Source of the DNA: Actinoplanes sp. M2I2
GTDB lineage: Bacteria > Actinomycetota > Actinomycetes > Mycobacteriales > Micromonosporaceae
DNA length: 64,000 bases
Direction of reading: 5' to 3'
NCBI RefSeq assembly: GCF_023544445.1
Contig: NZ_JALPVJ010000001.1
Coordinates: forward strand, 1 to 64,000
Within the stretch, counting starts at the first letter, position 1. Every line of letters begins with the position of its first letter. A model generated the notes under the pieces. It was not told the DNA's origin and made no database searches. It worked only from the letters and a program-made list of their open reading frames with translations. Positions 34,836 through 42,783 of the stretch are shown here, piece after piece. A program made the position numbers and the translations under genes.

Positions 34836-35840
34836 ATGGCGCGACCCATCACGCTGTTCACCGGCCAGTGGGCCGACCTGCCCTTCGACGAGGTCTGCCG
34901 GCTGGCCTCCGAGTGGGGCTACGACGGGCTCGAGATCGCCTGCTGGGGTGACCACTTCGAGGTCGACCGGGCTCTCGCCGAGCCCGACTACATCGACCGC
35001 AAGCGCGAGCAACTCGCCAAGTACAACCTCAAGGTCTTCGCCATCAGCAACCACCTGGTCGGCCAGGCGGTCTGCGACCACCCGATCGACGAGCGGCACC
35101 AGGACATCCTGCCCGCCGACATCTGGGGCGACGGCGACGCCGAGGGTGTACGCCGGCGGGCCGCCGAACGGATCAAGGACACCGCTCGCGCCGCCGCGCG
35201 CCTGGGGGTCAAGACCGTCGTCGGCTTCACCGGGTCGTCGATCTGGCACACGGTGGCCATGTTCCCGCCCGTCCCGCCGGCCATGATCGAGCGCGGCTAC
35301 CAGGACTTCGCCGACCGGTGGAACCCGATCCTGGACGTGTTCGACGAGGTCGGCGTGCGGTTCGCGCACGAGGTCCACCCGAGCGAGATCGCGTACGACT
35401 ACTGGACGACCCGCCGCACGCTGGAGGCCATCGGCGACCGGCCGGCGTTCGGGCTCAACTGGGACCCGTCGCACTTCGTGTGGCAGGACCTCGACCCGGT
35501 CAACTTCATCCTGGAGTTCAAGGACCGGATCTACCACGTCGACTGCAAGGACGCCAAGGTGCGCACCGGCGACGGGCGGCGCGGGCGGCTCAGCTCCCAC
35601 CTGCCCTGGGCCGACCTGCGGCGCGGCTGGGACTTCGTCTCGACCGGTCACGGCGACGTGCCCTGGGAGGACTGCTTCCGGGCGCTGAACGCGATCGGCT
35701 ACGACGGCCCGATCTCGATCGAGTGGGAGGACGCCGGCATGGACCGCCTGCTCGGCGCGCCCGAGGCGTTGCAGTTCGTCCGGAAGCTCGCCTTCGACGC
35801 TCCCACCTCGGCGTTCGACGCGGCCTTCTCCCGGTCCTAG
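34836..35840 (+). CDS. sugar phosphate isomerase/epimerase (TIM barrel)
   Basis: 334 residues from ATG 34836 (RBS gagggag). AP endonuclease 2/xylose-isomerase-like barrel: [47 protein letters not shown], then metal-ligand segments [45 protein letters not shown] and [14 protein letters not shown] (Glu, Asp/His, His, Glu). Such enzymes usually sit beside Gfo/Idh dehydrogenases and RbsABC transporters. Here the matching operon ends 12.6 kb upstream, suggesting the pathway was split by the accessory stretch. Confidence 0.88.
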   Translation: MARPITLFTGQWADLPFDEVCRLASEWGYDGLEIACWGDHFEVDRALAEPDYIDRKREQLAKYNLKVFAISNHLVGQAVCDHPIDERHQDILPADIWGDGDAEGVRRRAAERIKDTARAAARLGVKTVVGFTGSSIWHTVAMFPPVPPAMIERGYQDFADRWNPILDVFDEVGVRFAHEVHPSEIAYDYWTTRRTLEAIGDRPAFGLNWDPSHFVWQDLDPVNFILEFKDRIYHVDCKDAKVRTGDGRRGRLSSHLPWADLRRGWDFVSTGHGDVPWEDCFRALNAIGYDGPISIEWEDAGMDRLLGAPEALQFVRKLAFDAPTSAFDAAFSRS

Positions 35841-35888
35841 AGCCGGCCGGACCGGTCGTAGGGCCGGCCGGAGCAGCCGGGACATGGC

Positions 35889-35920
35889 TGAGGCCGCCCT
35901 CGACGTCGAGGGCGGCCTCA
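35889..35920. terminator. perfect 32-bp palindrome between convergent genes
   Basis: TGAGGCCGCCCTCGAC (35889-35904) is followed directly by its exact complement (35905-35920). It lies between the isomerase stop (35840) and the YtxH gene stop (35955) and probably ends both transcripts. Confidence 0.7.
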
Positions 35921-35954
35921 GGGCCTCACGCTGTACTCAGGTGACGCAGTTCGC

Positions 35955-36266
35955 TCAGAGCGCGGGCTTGCTGTTCGACGACGTGGCCAGCGGCTCGGTG
36001 AAGGTCGAGTCGGTGGTGCTGGTCGTGCTGGTCGTGTCGCTGGTGTGCAGCTTCTCACCCAGCTTCGACGACTGCAGCTTGTCCTTGCTCTCGCTGTAGA
36101 GCTTGTTGGCCTGCGCCTGGGCGACGCCGGCGGCCTCCTGGACCGTCGGGTGCTCCCACACCTTCTTGGCGTTGGCCGTGATCTCTTCGTACTTCTCCCG
36201 GCCGGCGCGGCTGCCCAGGACGAAGCCCGCCGCGAGACCGGTGATGAACATCAGCTTTCCGCGCAT
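35955..36266 (-). CDS. YtxH-like small membrane protein
   Basis: 103 residues. N-terminal hydrophobic segment KLMFITGLAAGFVLGSRAGR followed by EKYEEITANAKKVW is the YtxH pattern: one glycine-rich membrane anchor then a helical cytoplasmic part. The tail is Ser/Thr-rich (SDTTSTTSTTDSTFTEPLAT). YtxH proteins are linked to general stress responses in Firmicutes; the role in actinobacteria is unknown. RBS aaggagc precedes ATG 36266. Confidence 0.8.
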   Translation of the reverse strand: MRGKLMFITGLAAGFVLGSRAGREKYEEITANAKKVWEHPTVQEAAGVAQAQANKLYSESKDKLQSSKLGEKLHTSDTTSTTSTTDSTFTEPLATSSNSKPAL

Positions 36267-36384
36267 GATGGCGGCTCCTTCCGTTCGTGACGCGCGTGCG
36301 TCGATGCTTTGTGCATACCCATGCTGCCGGTTTCGTACTCCTGCGCGCTGCGTTTCACCCTGCTTCGGCGCGCCCGGGAACCCC

Positions 36385-36415
36385 TTGGCACCCCGCCCGC
36401 CGGGTCATGTACTCT
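36385..36415 (+). promoter_or_regulatory. promoter of the tRNA-Asn gene
   Basis: TTGGCA (36385-36390) and TACTCT (36410-36415) with a 19-bp spacer lie 37 bp before the tRNA. Confidence 0.5.
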
Positions 36416-36452
36416 GTTCTCCGGCACCGAGAAAGATGCGGTGCTGCAGCAG

Positions 36453-36525
36453 TCCCCTGTAGCTCAATTGGCAGAGCAGCCGGCTGTTAACCGGCAGGTT
36501 ATTGGTTCGAGTCCAATCGGGGGAG
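36453..36525 (+). tRNA. tRNA-Asn (anticodon GTT)
   Basis: 73 nt, CCA not encoded. Acceptor TCCCCTG (36453-36459) pairs with CGGGGGA (36518-36524), with one T-G pair. D arm GCTC/GAGC, anticodon stem GCCGG/CCGGC with loop CTGTTAA, anticodon GTT at 36486-36488. T arm ATTGG/CCAAT with loop TTCGAGT. Followed by a hairpin terminator at 36540. Confidence 0.95.
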
Positions 36526-36536
36526 CTTTACCCAGG

Positions 36537-37010
36537 TCAGGGCCACTTCGGTGGCCCTTTTCCCGTTTCTGGCGCCGTCGCGGCCTCCCGGGCACCGGTG
36601 GCGATGGTGGCGAACGGGATCGGGCAGCGTGGCTCTTCGGCGCAGCTGAGGAGGTCGTCGCATCCGGCGTCGGCCGCGGCCCGCAGGGTGTCGGCGATGA
36701 CCGTGAGGTCGGCGATCCTGGTCTCGACCTCGGCGAGTTTGGCCCGGGCGCGGGCCCGCAGCCCGGCGTCGGGGCGCCGATGCCGGTGGCGGCCGGCCTC
36801 GAGCAGGCCGGCGACCTCGTCGAGGGTGAAGCCGAGCCGCTGCGCCGCTTTGATGACCCGGAGCATCGTGACCGCCTCGGCCGGGTACAGGCGGTGCCCG
36901 CCCAGGCTGCGTCCGGGTTCGGCGAGCAGTCCGCGCCGCTCGTAGTAGCGCAGCGTCTGGAGGTTCACGCCCGCGGCGGCGGCCACCTCGCTGCTGCGCA
37001 GGCCGGTCAC
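36537..37010 (-). CDS. MerR family metal-responsive regulator
   Basis: 157 residues. Winged HTH SEVAAAAGVNLQTLRYYERR, GLLAEPGRSLGGHRLYP, then the dimerisation helix and a C-terminal metal site AGCDDLLSCAEEPRCPIPF with three Cys, as in MerR/ZntR-type heavy-metal sensors. The usual MerR function is to untwist a promoter with a 19-20 bp spacer; exactly such a promoter precedes the gene upstream (37325-37356). It overlaps that gene by 4 bp, so the regulator is second in an autoregulated operon. Confidence 0.87.
   Translation of the reverse strand: MTGLRSSEVAAAAGVNLQTLRYYERRGLLAEPGRSLGGHRLYPAEAVTMLRVIKAAQRLGFTLDEVAGLLEAGRHRHRRPDAGLRARARAKLAEVETRIADLTVIADTLRAAADAGCDDLLSCAEEPRCPIPFATIATGAREAATAPETGKGPPKWP
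36540..36561. terminator. hairpin with T-run after tRNA-Asn
   Basis: GGGCCAC (36540-36546), TTCG tetraloop, GTGGCCC (36551-36557), then TTTT. It lies inside the last codons of the convergent MerR gene (stop 36537-36539). Confidence 0.85.
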
Positions 37011-37318
37011 GTCGTCAGGCGGGCGGTGGCCCGGCCGGCGAGCGCGTCCAGGACGGCGACGTGCGCTTCGGGAACCCGCACGTCGACTTCCAGCCGGTCG
37101 CCGTACGGCGTGAAGGTGAACGAGAAGAACGAACAGCAGGAGCTTTCCCGTACGGCGAGGTCACGGGCGATTTTCTCGGCATCCGCGCGGAACTGCCATC
37201 TCAGCGTGGTGGGGGAGAGGCGGGTCTGCTCCCGCAGCGAGGTGGTGAACAGGTCGTCGAACTCGGCCAGCCGCAGCGACCGGTCGGCGGTGGGAAGGGT
37301 GCACGCTTCGGGCGTCAT
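37007..37318 (-). CDS. small Cys-containing protein co-transcribed with MerR
   Basis: 103 residues from ATG 37318. Mixed alpha/beta: RSLRLAEFDDLFTTSLREQT, LRWQFRADAEKIARDLAVRE, SSCCSFFSFTFTPYGDRLEV. The Cys-Cys pair followed by aromatic residues is conserved in actinobacterial proteins encoded beside MerR regulators and suggests metal or thiol chemistry. No named enzyme family. First gene of the MerR operon; the promoter geometry indicates a leaderless mRNA beginning at its ATG. Confidence 0.7.
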   Translation of the reverse strand: MTPEACTLPTADRSLRLAEFDDLFTTSLREQTRLSPTTLRWQFRADAEKIARDLAVRESSCCSFFSFTFTPYGDRLEVDVRVPEAHVAVLDALAGRATARLTT

Positions 37319-37324
37319 GCCCTG

Positions 37325-37356
37325 ACGGTAAGCCCGTACCCAGGTACCGGATGCAA
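37325..37356 (-). promoter_or_regulatory. MerR-type promoter with 20-bp spacer and dyad
   Basis: On the minus strand TTGCAT (37356-37351) and TACCGT (37330-37325) are separated by exactly 20 bp. The spacer contains the dyad CCCGTACCCAGGTACCGG (37333-37350 on the plus strand), imperfect at one pair and the centre. Extended spacing with a dyad is the hallmark of MerR-activated promoters. The -10 box lies 7 nt before ATG 37318. Confidence 0.7.
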
Positions 37357-37373
37357 GTACAGTCTTCGCTGTA

Positions 37374-37389
37374 TACACGATCTGGTGTA
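37374..37389 (+). promoter_or_regulatory. candidate operator of the ArsR/CmtR-type regulator
   Basis: TACAC (37374-37378) and GTGTA (37385-37389) form an inverted repeat with a 6-nt spacer, overlapping a TATACA -10-like sequence, 11 bp before GTG 37400. ArsR proteins bind AT-rich imperfect dyads of this kind at their own promoters. Confidence 0.5.
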
Positions 37390-37399
37390 CGGTCAGGCC

Positions 37400-37729
37400 G
37401 TGGAAACCCTGGCGCACGGGCAGGTGATGGCCCGTTTCGGTCATGCTCTGTCCGACCCGACGCGGGCCCGGCTGCTGCTCGTCCTGCGCGACGGCCCGGG
37501 TTATCCCGCCGAGCTCGCCGATCAGCTCGGCGTGACCCGGCAGAACCTCTCCAACCATCTCGCCTGCCTGCGCGGCTGCGGCCTGGTCGTGGCCGTGCCC
37601 GAGGGCCGGCGCACCCGGTACGAGCTCGCCGACGCCCGGCTGACCCATGCGCTCGGTGACCTCCTGGGCCTCGTGCTGGCGGTCGACCCGACGGCGTGCC
37701 CGGAGGCCGACGAGAAGGACTGCTGCTGA
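37400..37729 (+). CDS. cmtR: ArsR family metal sensor, CmtR-like
   Basis: 109 residues from GTG 37400. Winged HTH: MARFGHALSDPTRARLLLVL, PAELADQLGVTRQNLSNHLA, then CLRGCGLVVAVPEGRRTRYE and LTHALGDLLGLVLAVDPTAC. The CLRGC pair plus the Cys after AVDPTA correspond to the Cd/Pb ligands of mycobacterial CmtR (two Cys in the recognition region, one near the C-terminus). A further CC ends the protein. Its stop overlaps the transporter start (TGATG), so it most likely controls the exporter. Confidence 0.85.
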   Translation: METLAHGQVMARFGHALSDPTRARLLLVLRDGPGYPAELADQLGVTRQNLSNHLACLRGCGLVVAVPEGRRTRYELADARLTHALGDLLGLVLAVDPTACPEADEKDCC

Positions 37730-38439
37730 TGAGCCTGCCGTTGATCCCGCCGGCGCCGTCCGGGCCGTCGCCGGACCGCCGGGCGATCCTCACCCGCCGC
37801 GTGCGGCTGCTGGTCGCGGCGACCATCACCTACAACGTGATCGAAGCCGTCGTGGCCATCAGCGCGGGCACCGTCGCCTCGTCGACCGCGCTGATCGGCT
37901 TCGGCCTCGACTCCGTCATCGAGGTCTCCTCGGCCGCCGCCGTGGCGTGGCAGTTCGCCGGCCGCGACCCGGAAGCCCGCGAGAAGGTCGCGCTGCGCGT
38001 CATCGCGATCTCGTTCTTCACCCTGGCCGCCTACGTGTCGTTCGAGTCGGTCCGGGCGCTGATCGGCGGCTCGGAGGCCGAACACTCGAGCGTCGGTCTC
38101 GTGCTCGCGGGGCTCTCCTTGCTGATCATGCCGGGACTGTCCTATGGGCAGCGTCGCGCGGGCCGCGAGCTGGGTTCCCGGTCCGCGGTCGCCGACTCCA
38201 AGCAGACCCTGCTCTGTACGTACCTGTCCGGTGTCCTGCTCGTCGGTCTGGCCCTCAACAGCCTGTTCGGCTGGTCGTGGGCCGACCCGATCGCCGCCCT
38301 GGTCATCGCCGTCGTCGCCGTCCGGGAGGGCCGCGAGGCCTGGCGCGGCGACGCGTGCTGCGCGCTCCCGGTCACCCCGGCCGGCCGGGGTGACGAGCCT
38401 TGCTCCTGCTGCTCGACCGACGTGCCGGCCCGGGGCTGA
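37729..38439 (+). CDS. cation diffusion facilitator-like transporter
   Basis: 236 residues with five to six membrane helices. RRVRLLVAATITYNVIEAVV, STALIGFGLDSVIEVSSAAA (Asp of the metal site) and VADSKQTLLCTYLSGVLLVG with GWSWADPIAALVIAVVAVRE match the CDF/cation transporter family, lacking the usual cytoplasmic C-terminal domain. A Cys-rich tail (EPCSCCSTD) may bind thiophilic metals. Coupled to the CmtR-like gene, which points to Cd, Pb or Zn efflux. Confidence 0.85.
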   Translation: MSLPLIPPAPSGPSPDRRAILTRRVRLLVAATITYNVIEAVVAISAGTVASSTALIGFGLDSVIEVSSAAAVAWQFAGRDPEAREKVALRVIAISFFTLAAYVSFESVRALIGGSEAEHSSVGLVLAGLSLLIMPGLSYGQRRAGRELGSRSAVADSKQTLLCTYLSGVLLVGLALNSLFGWSWADPIAALVIAVVAVREGREAWRGDACCALPVTPAGRGDEPCSCCSTDVPARG

Positions 38440-38441
38440 CG

Positions 38442-38843
38442 GTGCGCGACTGGCTCATCGCCCTGGTCGTCGGGATCGTCTGTGTCATCGCGAGCTGGCT
38501 CGTGCTCATCGTGCTGGCCCGGCGGCTGCCGCCCGGCCTCCTGCGCGACCTCGCCGCGTTCATCCCCGACTGCGTGACCACCGTGCGCCGGCTCCGGAAG
38601 GACCCGAGAGTCCCGCGCCGGGCCCGGATCGCGATCGTCATCGCCGGGCTCTGGGTCGCCAGCCCGATCGACCTGATCCCCGAGTTCCTCCCGGTGATCG
38701 GCCCGCTCGACGACATCGTGGTCGTCGCGCTGGCGCTGCGCTACGCCGCCCGGCAGGTCCCGCGGAGCGTCATCCTGGCCGCGTGGCCCGGCGACACCCG
38801 GCTGATCCAGCGCCTTCTCGGACCCGGCCGGACTCGCAGCTGA
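38442..38843 (+). CDS. DUF1232 membrane protein
   Basis: 133 residues from GTG 38442, 2 bp after the transporter stop. An N-terminal membrane helix (WLIALVVGIVCVIASWLVLI) and the DUF1232 (YkvA-like) motif RRARIAIVIAGLWVASPIDL, then PEFLPVIGPLDDIVVVALAL. The SPIDLIPEFLPVIGPLDD core is diagnostic. Function unknown. Probably part of the cmtR operon. Confidence 0.82.
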   Translation: MRDWLIALVVGIVCVIASWLVLIVLARRLPPGLLRDLAAFIPDCVTTVRRLRKDPRVPRRARIAIVIAGLWVASPIDLIPEFLPVIGPLDDIVVVALALRYAARQVPRSVILAAWPGDTRLIQRLLGPGRTRS

Positions 38844-38856
38844 GGCCGGGTGGCCG

Positions 38857-40242
38857 TCAGACCGGGAGCCCGGCCAGTCCGGCCACCAGACCGAGGGCCG
38901 CGCAGACGCCCAGGACCCGCAGGACCGACCACTTGAGCCGGAAGGTCAGCAGGGCGGCGACGATCGCGATGACGACCGGGACCGGCCGGACCGTGGTCAC
39001 GTCGGGCAGCTGGAGGTGGAGCGGGCCGGCGCCGGCCTCGCGGACCTCGGCGAACAGGGTGTGCAGGGCGAAGTACAGCCCGAGGTTGGCGATGACGCCG
39101 ACCACGGCCGCCGTGATGCCGGCCAGGGCCGCGGACAGGGCCTGATTGCCGCGCAGCTTCTCGACGTACGGGGCACCGAGCAGGATGAACAGGAAACACG
39201 GCACGAAGGTGACCCAGGTGGTGAGCAGCGAAGCCAGGACGCCCGCGGTCCACGGGTCCAGCGGCCCGGGGTTGTGGTAGGCGCCGAGGAACGCGACGAA
39301 CTGGACGACCATGATGAGCGGACCGGGCGTGCTCTCGGCTAGCGCGAGACCGCGCACCATGTCGCCCGCGGAGAGCCAGCCGTAGTGCTCGACGGCGCGC
39401 TGGGCCACGAAGGCCAGCACCGCGTACGCGCCGCCGAAGGTCACCACCGCGGTGCCCGAGAAGAACAGGCCCTGCTGGGTGTAGACGCTGCCGGTCCCGG
39501 TGAGCAGGGCGACCGCGGCCACGGGGACCAGCCAGACGAGCAGGCCCACGGTCAGGATGAGCGCGGCCCGGCCGGTGCTGGGCTCGTTGTGGTGCAGGGC
39601 GTCGTCGGAGATCAGCGGTTCGGGGCCGTCCTGGGCCGAGCCGTGCCCCCGGCCGCCGGTGACCAGCCGCGGTCGCCACCGGTGCAGGGCCCAGCCGGCC
39701 AGCGCGGCCGCCGCGACGACGATCGGGAACGGCACGGCGAACAGCGCCAGGGCGGCGAACGCGACGACGGCGAAGCCGACCAGGACACCGTTGGTCAGCG
39801 CGCGGCTGCCGACCCGCCAGACGGCCTGGGCGACGACGGCCACGACAGCGGGCGCCAGGCCGGCGAACAGCGCGGTGACGACGGTGGTGTCGCCGAATCC
39901 CACGTAGACGGCCGACAGCGCGAGCAGCGCGACCACGCCGGGCAGCACGAACAGCGTGCCGGCGACCAGACCGCCGCGCAGTCCGTTGAGCAGCCAGCCG
40001 ACGTAGATGGCGAGTTGCTGGGCCTCCGGGCCGGGCAGCAGCATGCAGTAGTTGAGGGCGTGCAGGAACCGCTTCTGGCCGATCCAGCGCCGTTCGTCGA
40101 CGAGGTGCCGCTGCATGACGGCGATCTGCCCGGCGGGCCCGCCGAAGGTCTGCAGGGAGATGAGGAACCAGGCCTTCGTCGCCTCGCGGAACGGGACGAC
40201 GTCCCGGGCCGGCTGCGCGGCGGCGGGGTCGGTGGTGGTCAC
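38857..40242 (-). CDS. chrA: chromate transporter
   Basis: 461 residues, long-chain CHR family with two homologous halves. The first half has REATKAWFLISLQTFGGPAG and LLPGPEAQQLAIYVGWLLNG; the second has FFSGTAVVTFGGAYAVLAFV and GLALAESTPGPLIMVVQFVA. FGGP/FGGA and PGP motifs are the conserved CHR signatures. Exports chromate from the cytoplasm. The last gene of chrB(N)-chrB(C)-chrA. Confidence 0.92.
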   Translation of the reverse strand: MTTTDPAAAQPARDVVPFREATKAWFLISLQTFGGPAGQIAVMQRHLVDERRWIGQKRFLHALNYCMLLPGPEAQQLAIYVGWLLNGLRGGLVAGTLFVLPGVVALLALSAVYVGFGDTTVVTALFAGLAPAVVAVVAQAVWRVGSRALTNGVLVGFAVVAFAALALFAVPFPIVVAAAALAGWALHRWRPRLVTGGRGHGSAQDGPEPLISDDALHHNEPSTGRAALILTVGLLVWLVPVAAVALLTGTGSVYTQQGLFFSGTAVVTFGGAYAVLAFVAQRAVEHYGWLSAGDMVRGLALAESTPGPLIMVVQFVAFLGAYHNPGPLDPWTAGVLASLLTTWVTFVPCFLFILLGAPYVEKLRGNQALSAALAGITAAVVGVIANLGLYFALHTLFAEVREAGAGPLHLQLPDVTTVRPVPVVIAIVAALLTFRLKWSVLRVLGVCAALGLVAGLAGLPV

Positions 40243-40263
40243 GAGCTTTCCTCCGGGCGGGGA

Positions 40264-40695
40264 TCAGGCGGGTGGCCGGTCGAGCAGCAGGGCCCGACGG
40301 TGGTACTCGTAGAGGCCGTCGAACAGCGGTGCGGTGTGGGCGAGGGTCTGGTCGTCGGTGCACACCAGCGACAGCCCGCGCAGGACGACGTCGAGGCCGG
40401 GCGCCTCCGGGGCGTCGTAGCGCTCGTCGTCGAGGTCGGCCTCGTGCACGATCTCGGCGATCTTCCACAGCACCGGATCGGCGAGGTCGTAACGGCGCAG
40501 GATGGTCTCGAACGTGCAGTCCCCGCCGTGATGCCCCAGGTCGACCCCGCGCATGTCGAACGGGGTGGCGTCGCCCGGCACGTGGCTCGGGTCGCCGACG
40601 AAGACGAACGTCGCCTCCGGATCGACGTGCCGGCGGATCAGCCAGGCGCAGGCGGCCCGGTCGATGTGCACGCCGGCGCGGGTCGCCCACTTCAC
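40264..40695 (-). CDS. chrB: chromate resistance protein ChrB, C-terminal domain as a separate gene
   Basis: 143 residues from GTG 40695. MKWATRAGVHIDRAACAWLI, RRHVDPEATFVFVGDP, FDMRGVDLGHHGGDCTFETI and KIAEIVHEADLDDERYDAPE match the ChrB C-terminal (PF09828-type) domain; the His/Cys cluster HHGGDC is a plausible metal/chromate sensor site. GTGA overlap with the N-terminal domain gene shows co-translation. In many proteobacteria both domains form one polypeptide. Confidence 0.85.
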   Translation of the reverse strand: MKWATRAGVHIDRAACAWLIRRHVDPEATFVFVGDPSHVPGDATPFDMRGVDLGHHGGDCTFETILRRYDLADPVLWKIAEIVHEADLDDERYDAPEAPGLDVVLRGLSLVCTDDQTLAHTAPLFDGLYEYHRRALLLDRPPA

Positions 40696-41201
40696 GACCG
40701 CACCCCGTCCCGGGCGGCCTGATCGGCCAGCTCCTGGACGGCGAGCCGGGCGGCGTCGCGTTCGGGTGGCGGGAAGTAGTCGCGCTGGTTGATGCGGCGC
40801 AGTTCGCCCCGCAGCCGGCGAGCCGCCCGGGCCTGCTCGCCGGTGTCCCCGTCCCGGGCGGCCTGAGCCTGCTCGGCGACCGCCTGATATTCCGCCGCCC
40901 GGGCCAGGCGCAGGGCGGTGGCGATCTGCCGTTCCTGCGCGACCGAGGTGGGCTCGGCCAGCCAGATCGTGGCGGTTCCGCCGTTGTCGGTGACCTCCTC
41001 GGCGACCCATTCGAGGCGCTCCCGGGTGCGGGCGTCGGCGGGCAGGCTGACCAGGCCGTCGCCCAGCCGGGCGACGCCCAGGCGCTCCAAGGTGCGCCAG
41101 ACCGCGATGCGCGGGCGGGACGGCTCGCGGGGTATCCGGTACGCCAGCAGCACCCACCGTCCGGCCCGCGCCCCACCAGGAGACGTGACTTCTTCCGACA
41201 C
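40692..41201 (-). CDS. chrB: chromate resistance protein ChrB, N-terminal domain as a separate gene
   Basis: 169 residues from GTG 41201. GRWVLLAYRIPREPSRPRIA, VWRTLERLGVARLGDGLVSL, WVAEEVTDNGGTATIWLAEP, then INQRDYFPPPERDAARLAVQ match the N-terminal ChrB domain, which in complete ChrB proteins carries the DNA-binding/regulatory role. A -10-like TTACAT lies 7 nt before the GTG and overlaps a 14-bp palindrome, so autoregulation is likely. Confidence 0.83.
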   Translation of the reverse strand: MSEEVTSPGGARAGRWVLLAYRIPREPSRPRIAVWRTLERLGVARLGDGLVSLPADARTRERLEWVAEEVTDNGGTATIWLAEPTSVAQERQIATALRLARAAEYQAVAEQAQAARDGDTGEQARAARRLRGELRRINQRDYFPPPERDAARLAVQELADQAARDGVRS

Positions 41202-41207
41202 CCCTGC

Positions 41208-41223
41208 ATGTAACCACGGTTAC
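41208..41223 (-). promoter_or_regulatory. palindromic operator/promoter of the chr operon
   Basis: GTAACC (41210-41215), AC, GGTTAC (41218-41223) is a perfect 6-bp-arm palindrome. On the minus strand TTACAT (41213-41208) forms a -10 box whose spacing makes the chrB mRNA leaderless. A ChrB binding site is inferred. Confidence 0.55.
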
Positions 41224-41422
41224 TTCGAAGCTGTCCACGGGGGTTGCCCAGCTCAGGGTGATTACGGTGCGACAGGTGCCGCAGTCACCGTGCGGTCCGA
41301 TCCATGTTGCCCTCGAATCCGGGCCATCCTTGCCCGTCCGTCGCGCAACAAAGTGCTGACCTGCGAAGACGGCCTCCATCGGGGGTGCGCGGTGGCATGT
41401 GCTATAGCGTGACGGGCATCGA

Positions 41423-41465
41423 TTGACACGGTGCGGTAGCGGGGTGAGGGTGTGAGAGCGCTCTC
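41423..41465 (+). promoter_or_regulatory. promoter with LacI/CebR-type operator for the GH64 glucanase
   Basis: TTGACA (41423-41428) and a weak -10 (gagggt, 41446-41451) precede the palindrome GAGAGCGCTCTC (41454-41465), which resembles CebR-type operators (TGGGAGCGCTCCCA). Position at the transcription start suits repression. The rest of the 394-bp gap to the chr operon shows no gene; about 130 nt of leader precede the ATG. Confidence 0.6.
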
Positions 41466-41595
41466 GTGCATGACGGAGCGTCACGGCCGGGGCGCAACCC
41501 CCTTCCCAGTCCGCCCCCGAAGCGTTCCGGCCGACGCGGGATCCCCTCCGGCACGCCGGGCCCGTGTCACCCGGGGGCCGGACTGTGGAGTGCCT

Positions 41596-42783
41596 ATGCG
41601 TACCAAGCGCAAATCCCTGCTCGGAGCGGCCGTCGCCGCTGTCGCCGTCTCCGCGGCCGTGGCGGTCGTTCCCGCCGCCGACGCGGCCGGGCCGGACTTG
41701 CTGCCGCTGACCGTCACCAACGACTCCGGTCGTGGCGAGGCCGTGCACCTCTACGTGCTCGGCGAGTCCGGCGGCCGGCTCGGCTATGTGACCGAGGCCG
41801 GCACGTTCACCCCGTGGCCGGCCGGGGGCAATCCGCCGGTGGTTGCGCCCGATGTGGCGATCGACGGGCCGGGCAACGGGGCCGCCAAGACGATCCAGGT
41901 GCCCAAGGGGCTGTCCGGGCGCATGTACATGGCGTTCGGCGACAAGCTCGACTTCAGGCTGGCCCAGGACGGCGGCCTCGTGCAACCCGCTCCGTGGGCG
42001 GCCGGCGATCCCAACAGCGACATCCTGTTCGACTGGAGCGAGTTCACCTACAACGACTCCGGGGTGTTCCTGAACAGCTCCCAGGTGGACATGTTCGCCG
42101 TGCCGCACAAGGTCAGTGTGACCGGATCGGACGGCCGGACGCTGGAGACCGGCGAGCTCAAGCCGGGCGGCCACCGGGCCGTGATCGACGGGCTCCGGGC
42201 CGACGCCGACTTCGCCAAGCTGGTGCAGACCCGCGACGACGGCACCGTGCTGCGGGTGCTGTCACCCGGCAAGGGCGCCGACGCCGGTGGCTTCGACCCG
42301 AACTATCTGGCCGGCTCCATCGACCGGGCCTGGAGCGCGTACGAGAACGCCGACCTGACCGTCAGGCCGTTCCTCGACCAGCCCGACAAGGCCTTCACCG
42401 GGCGCACCTCGGGCGACGTCCTGAACTTCACCGACAGCACGGGCGCACGGGTCGCGAGCTTCACCAAGCCGACGACAGCGAACGTGTGGGGCTGCGACGG
42501 CAACCTCGGCGCGCCCAACGACCTGGTCGTCGGTCCGATCGCCCGCAGCCTCTGCGCGGCGCTGACCCGCGGCACCCTCGGGACGCTGCCGGTCGAGCCC
42601 GGCACCGACCCGGCCACGTTCTACCGCAACGAGCCCACCAACGAGTACGCGAAGCTCATCCACGCCAACATGGTCGACGGCAAGGCCTACGCGTTCGCCT
42701 TCGACGACGTGGCCAACCAGGAATCACTCGTGCACAGCGGTGACCCCAGCGCCATCGGCATCACGCTGTCGCCCTTCAACTGA
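41596..42783 (+). CDS. secreted beta-1,3-glucanase, GH64 family
   Basis: 395 residues from ATG 41596. Sec signal peptide to about residue 33 (KRKSLLGAAVAAVAVSAAVA...ADA). GH64/thaumatin-like domain: LLPLTVTNDSGRGEAVHLYV, GRMYMAFGDKLDFRL, FDWSEFTYNDSGVFLNSSQV with the catalytic Glu, DMFAVPHKVSV, then NVWGCDGNLGAPNDLVVGPI and a C-terminal FYRNEPTNEYAKLIHANMVD. Family members release laminaripentaose from fungal beta-1,3-glucan. The gene's last codons are the first unit of a 21-bp tandem repeat. With the adjacent chitinase it suggests attack on fungal walls. Confidence 0.93.
   Translation: MRTKRKSLLGAAVAAVAVSAAVAVVPAADAAGPDLLPLTVTNDSGRGEAVHLYVLGESGGRLGYVTEAGTFTPWPAGGNPPVVAPDVAIDGPGNGAAKTIQVPKGLSGRMYMAFGDKLDFRLAQDGGLVQPAPWAAGDPNSDILFDWSEFTYNDSGVFLNSSQVDMFAVPHKVSVTGSDGRTLETGELKPGGHRAVIDGLRADADFAKLVQTRDDGTVLRVLSPGKGADAGGFDPNYLAGSIDRAWSAYENADLTVRPFLDQPDKAFTGRTSGDVLNFTDSTGARVASFTKPTTANVWGCDGNLGAPNDLVVGPIARSLCAALTRGTLGTLPVEPGTDPATFYRNEPTNEYAKLIHANMVDGKAYAFAFDDVANQESLVHSGDPSAIGITLSPFN

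Noticed and set aside
41466-41595. c-di-AMP (ydaO) riboswitch before the GH64 gene
   Set aside because: Such switches often precede actinobacterial wall hydrolases, but the conserved core sequences are not visible in this leader.
40264-42174. Single 636-codon minus-strand gene
   Set aside because: Only 40264-40695 is ChrB C-terminal domain; the upstream part is antisense to or overlaps unrelated genes and is low-complexity.
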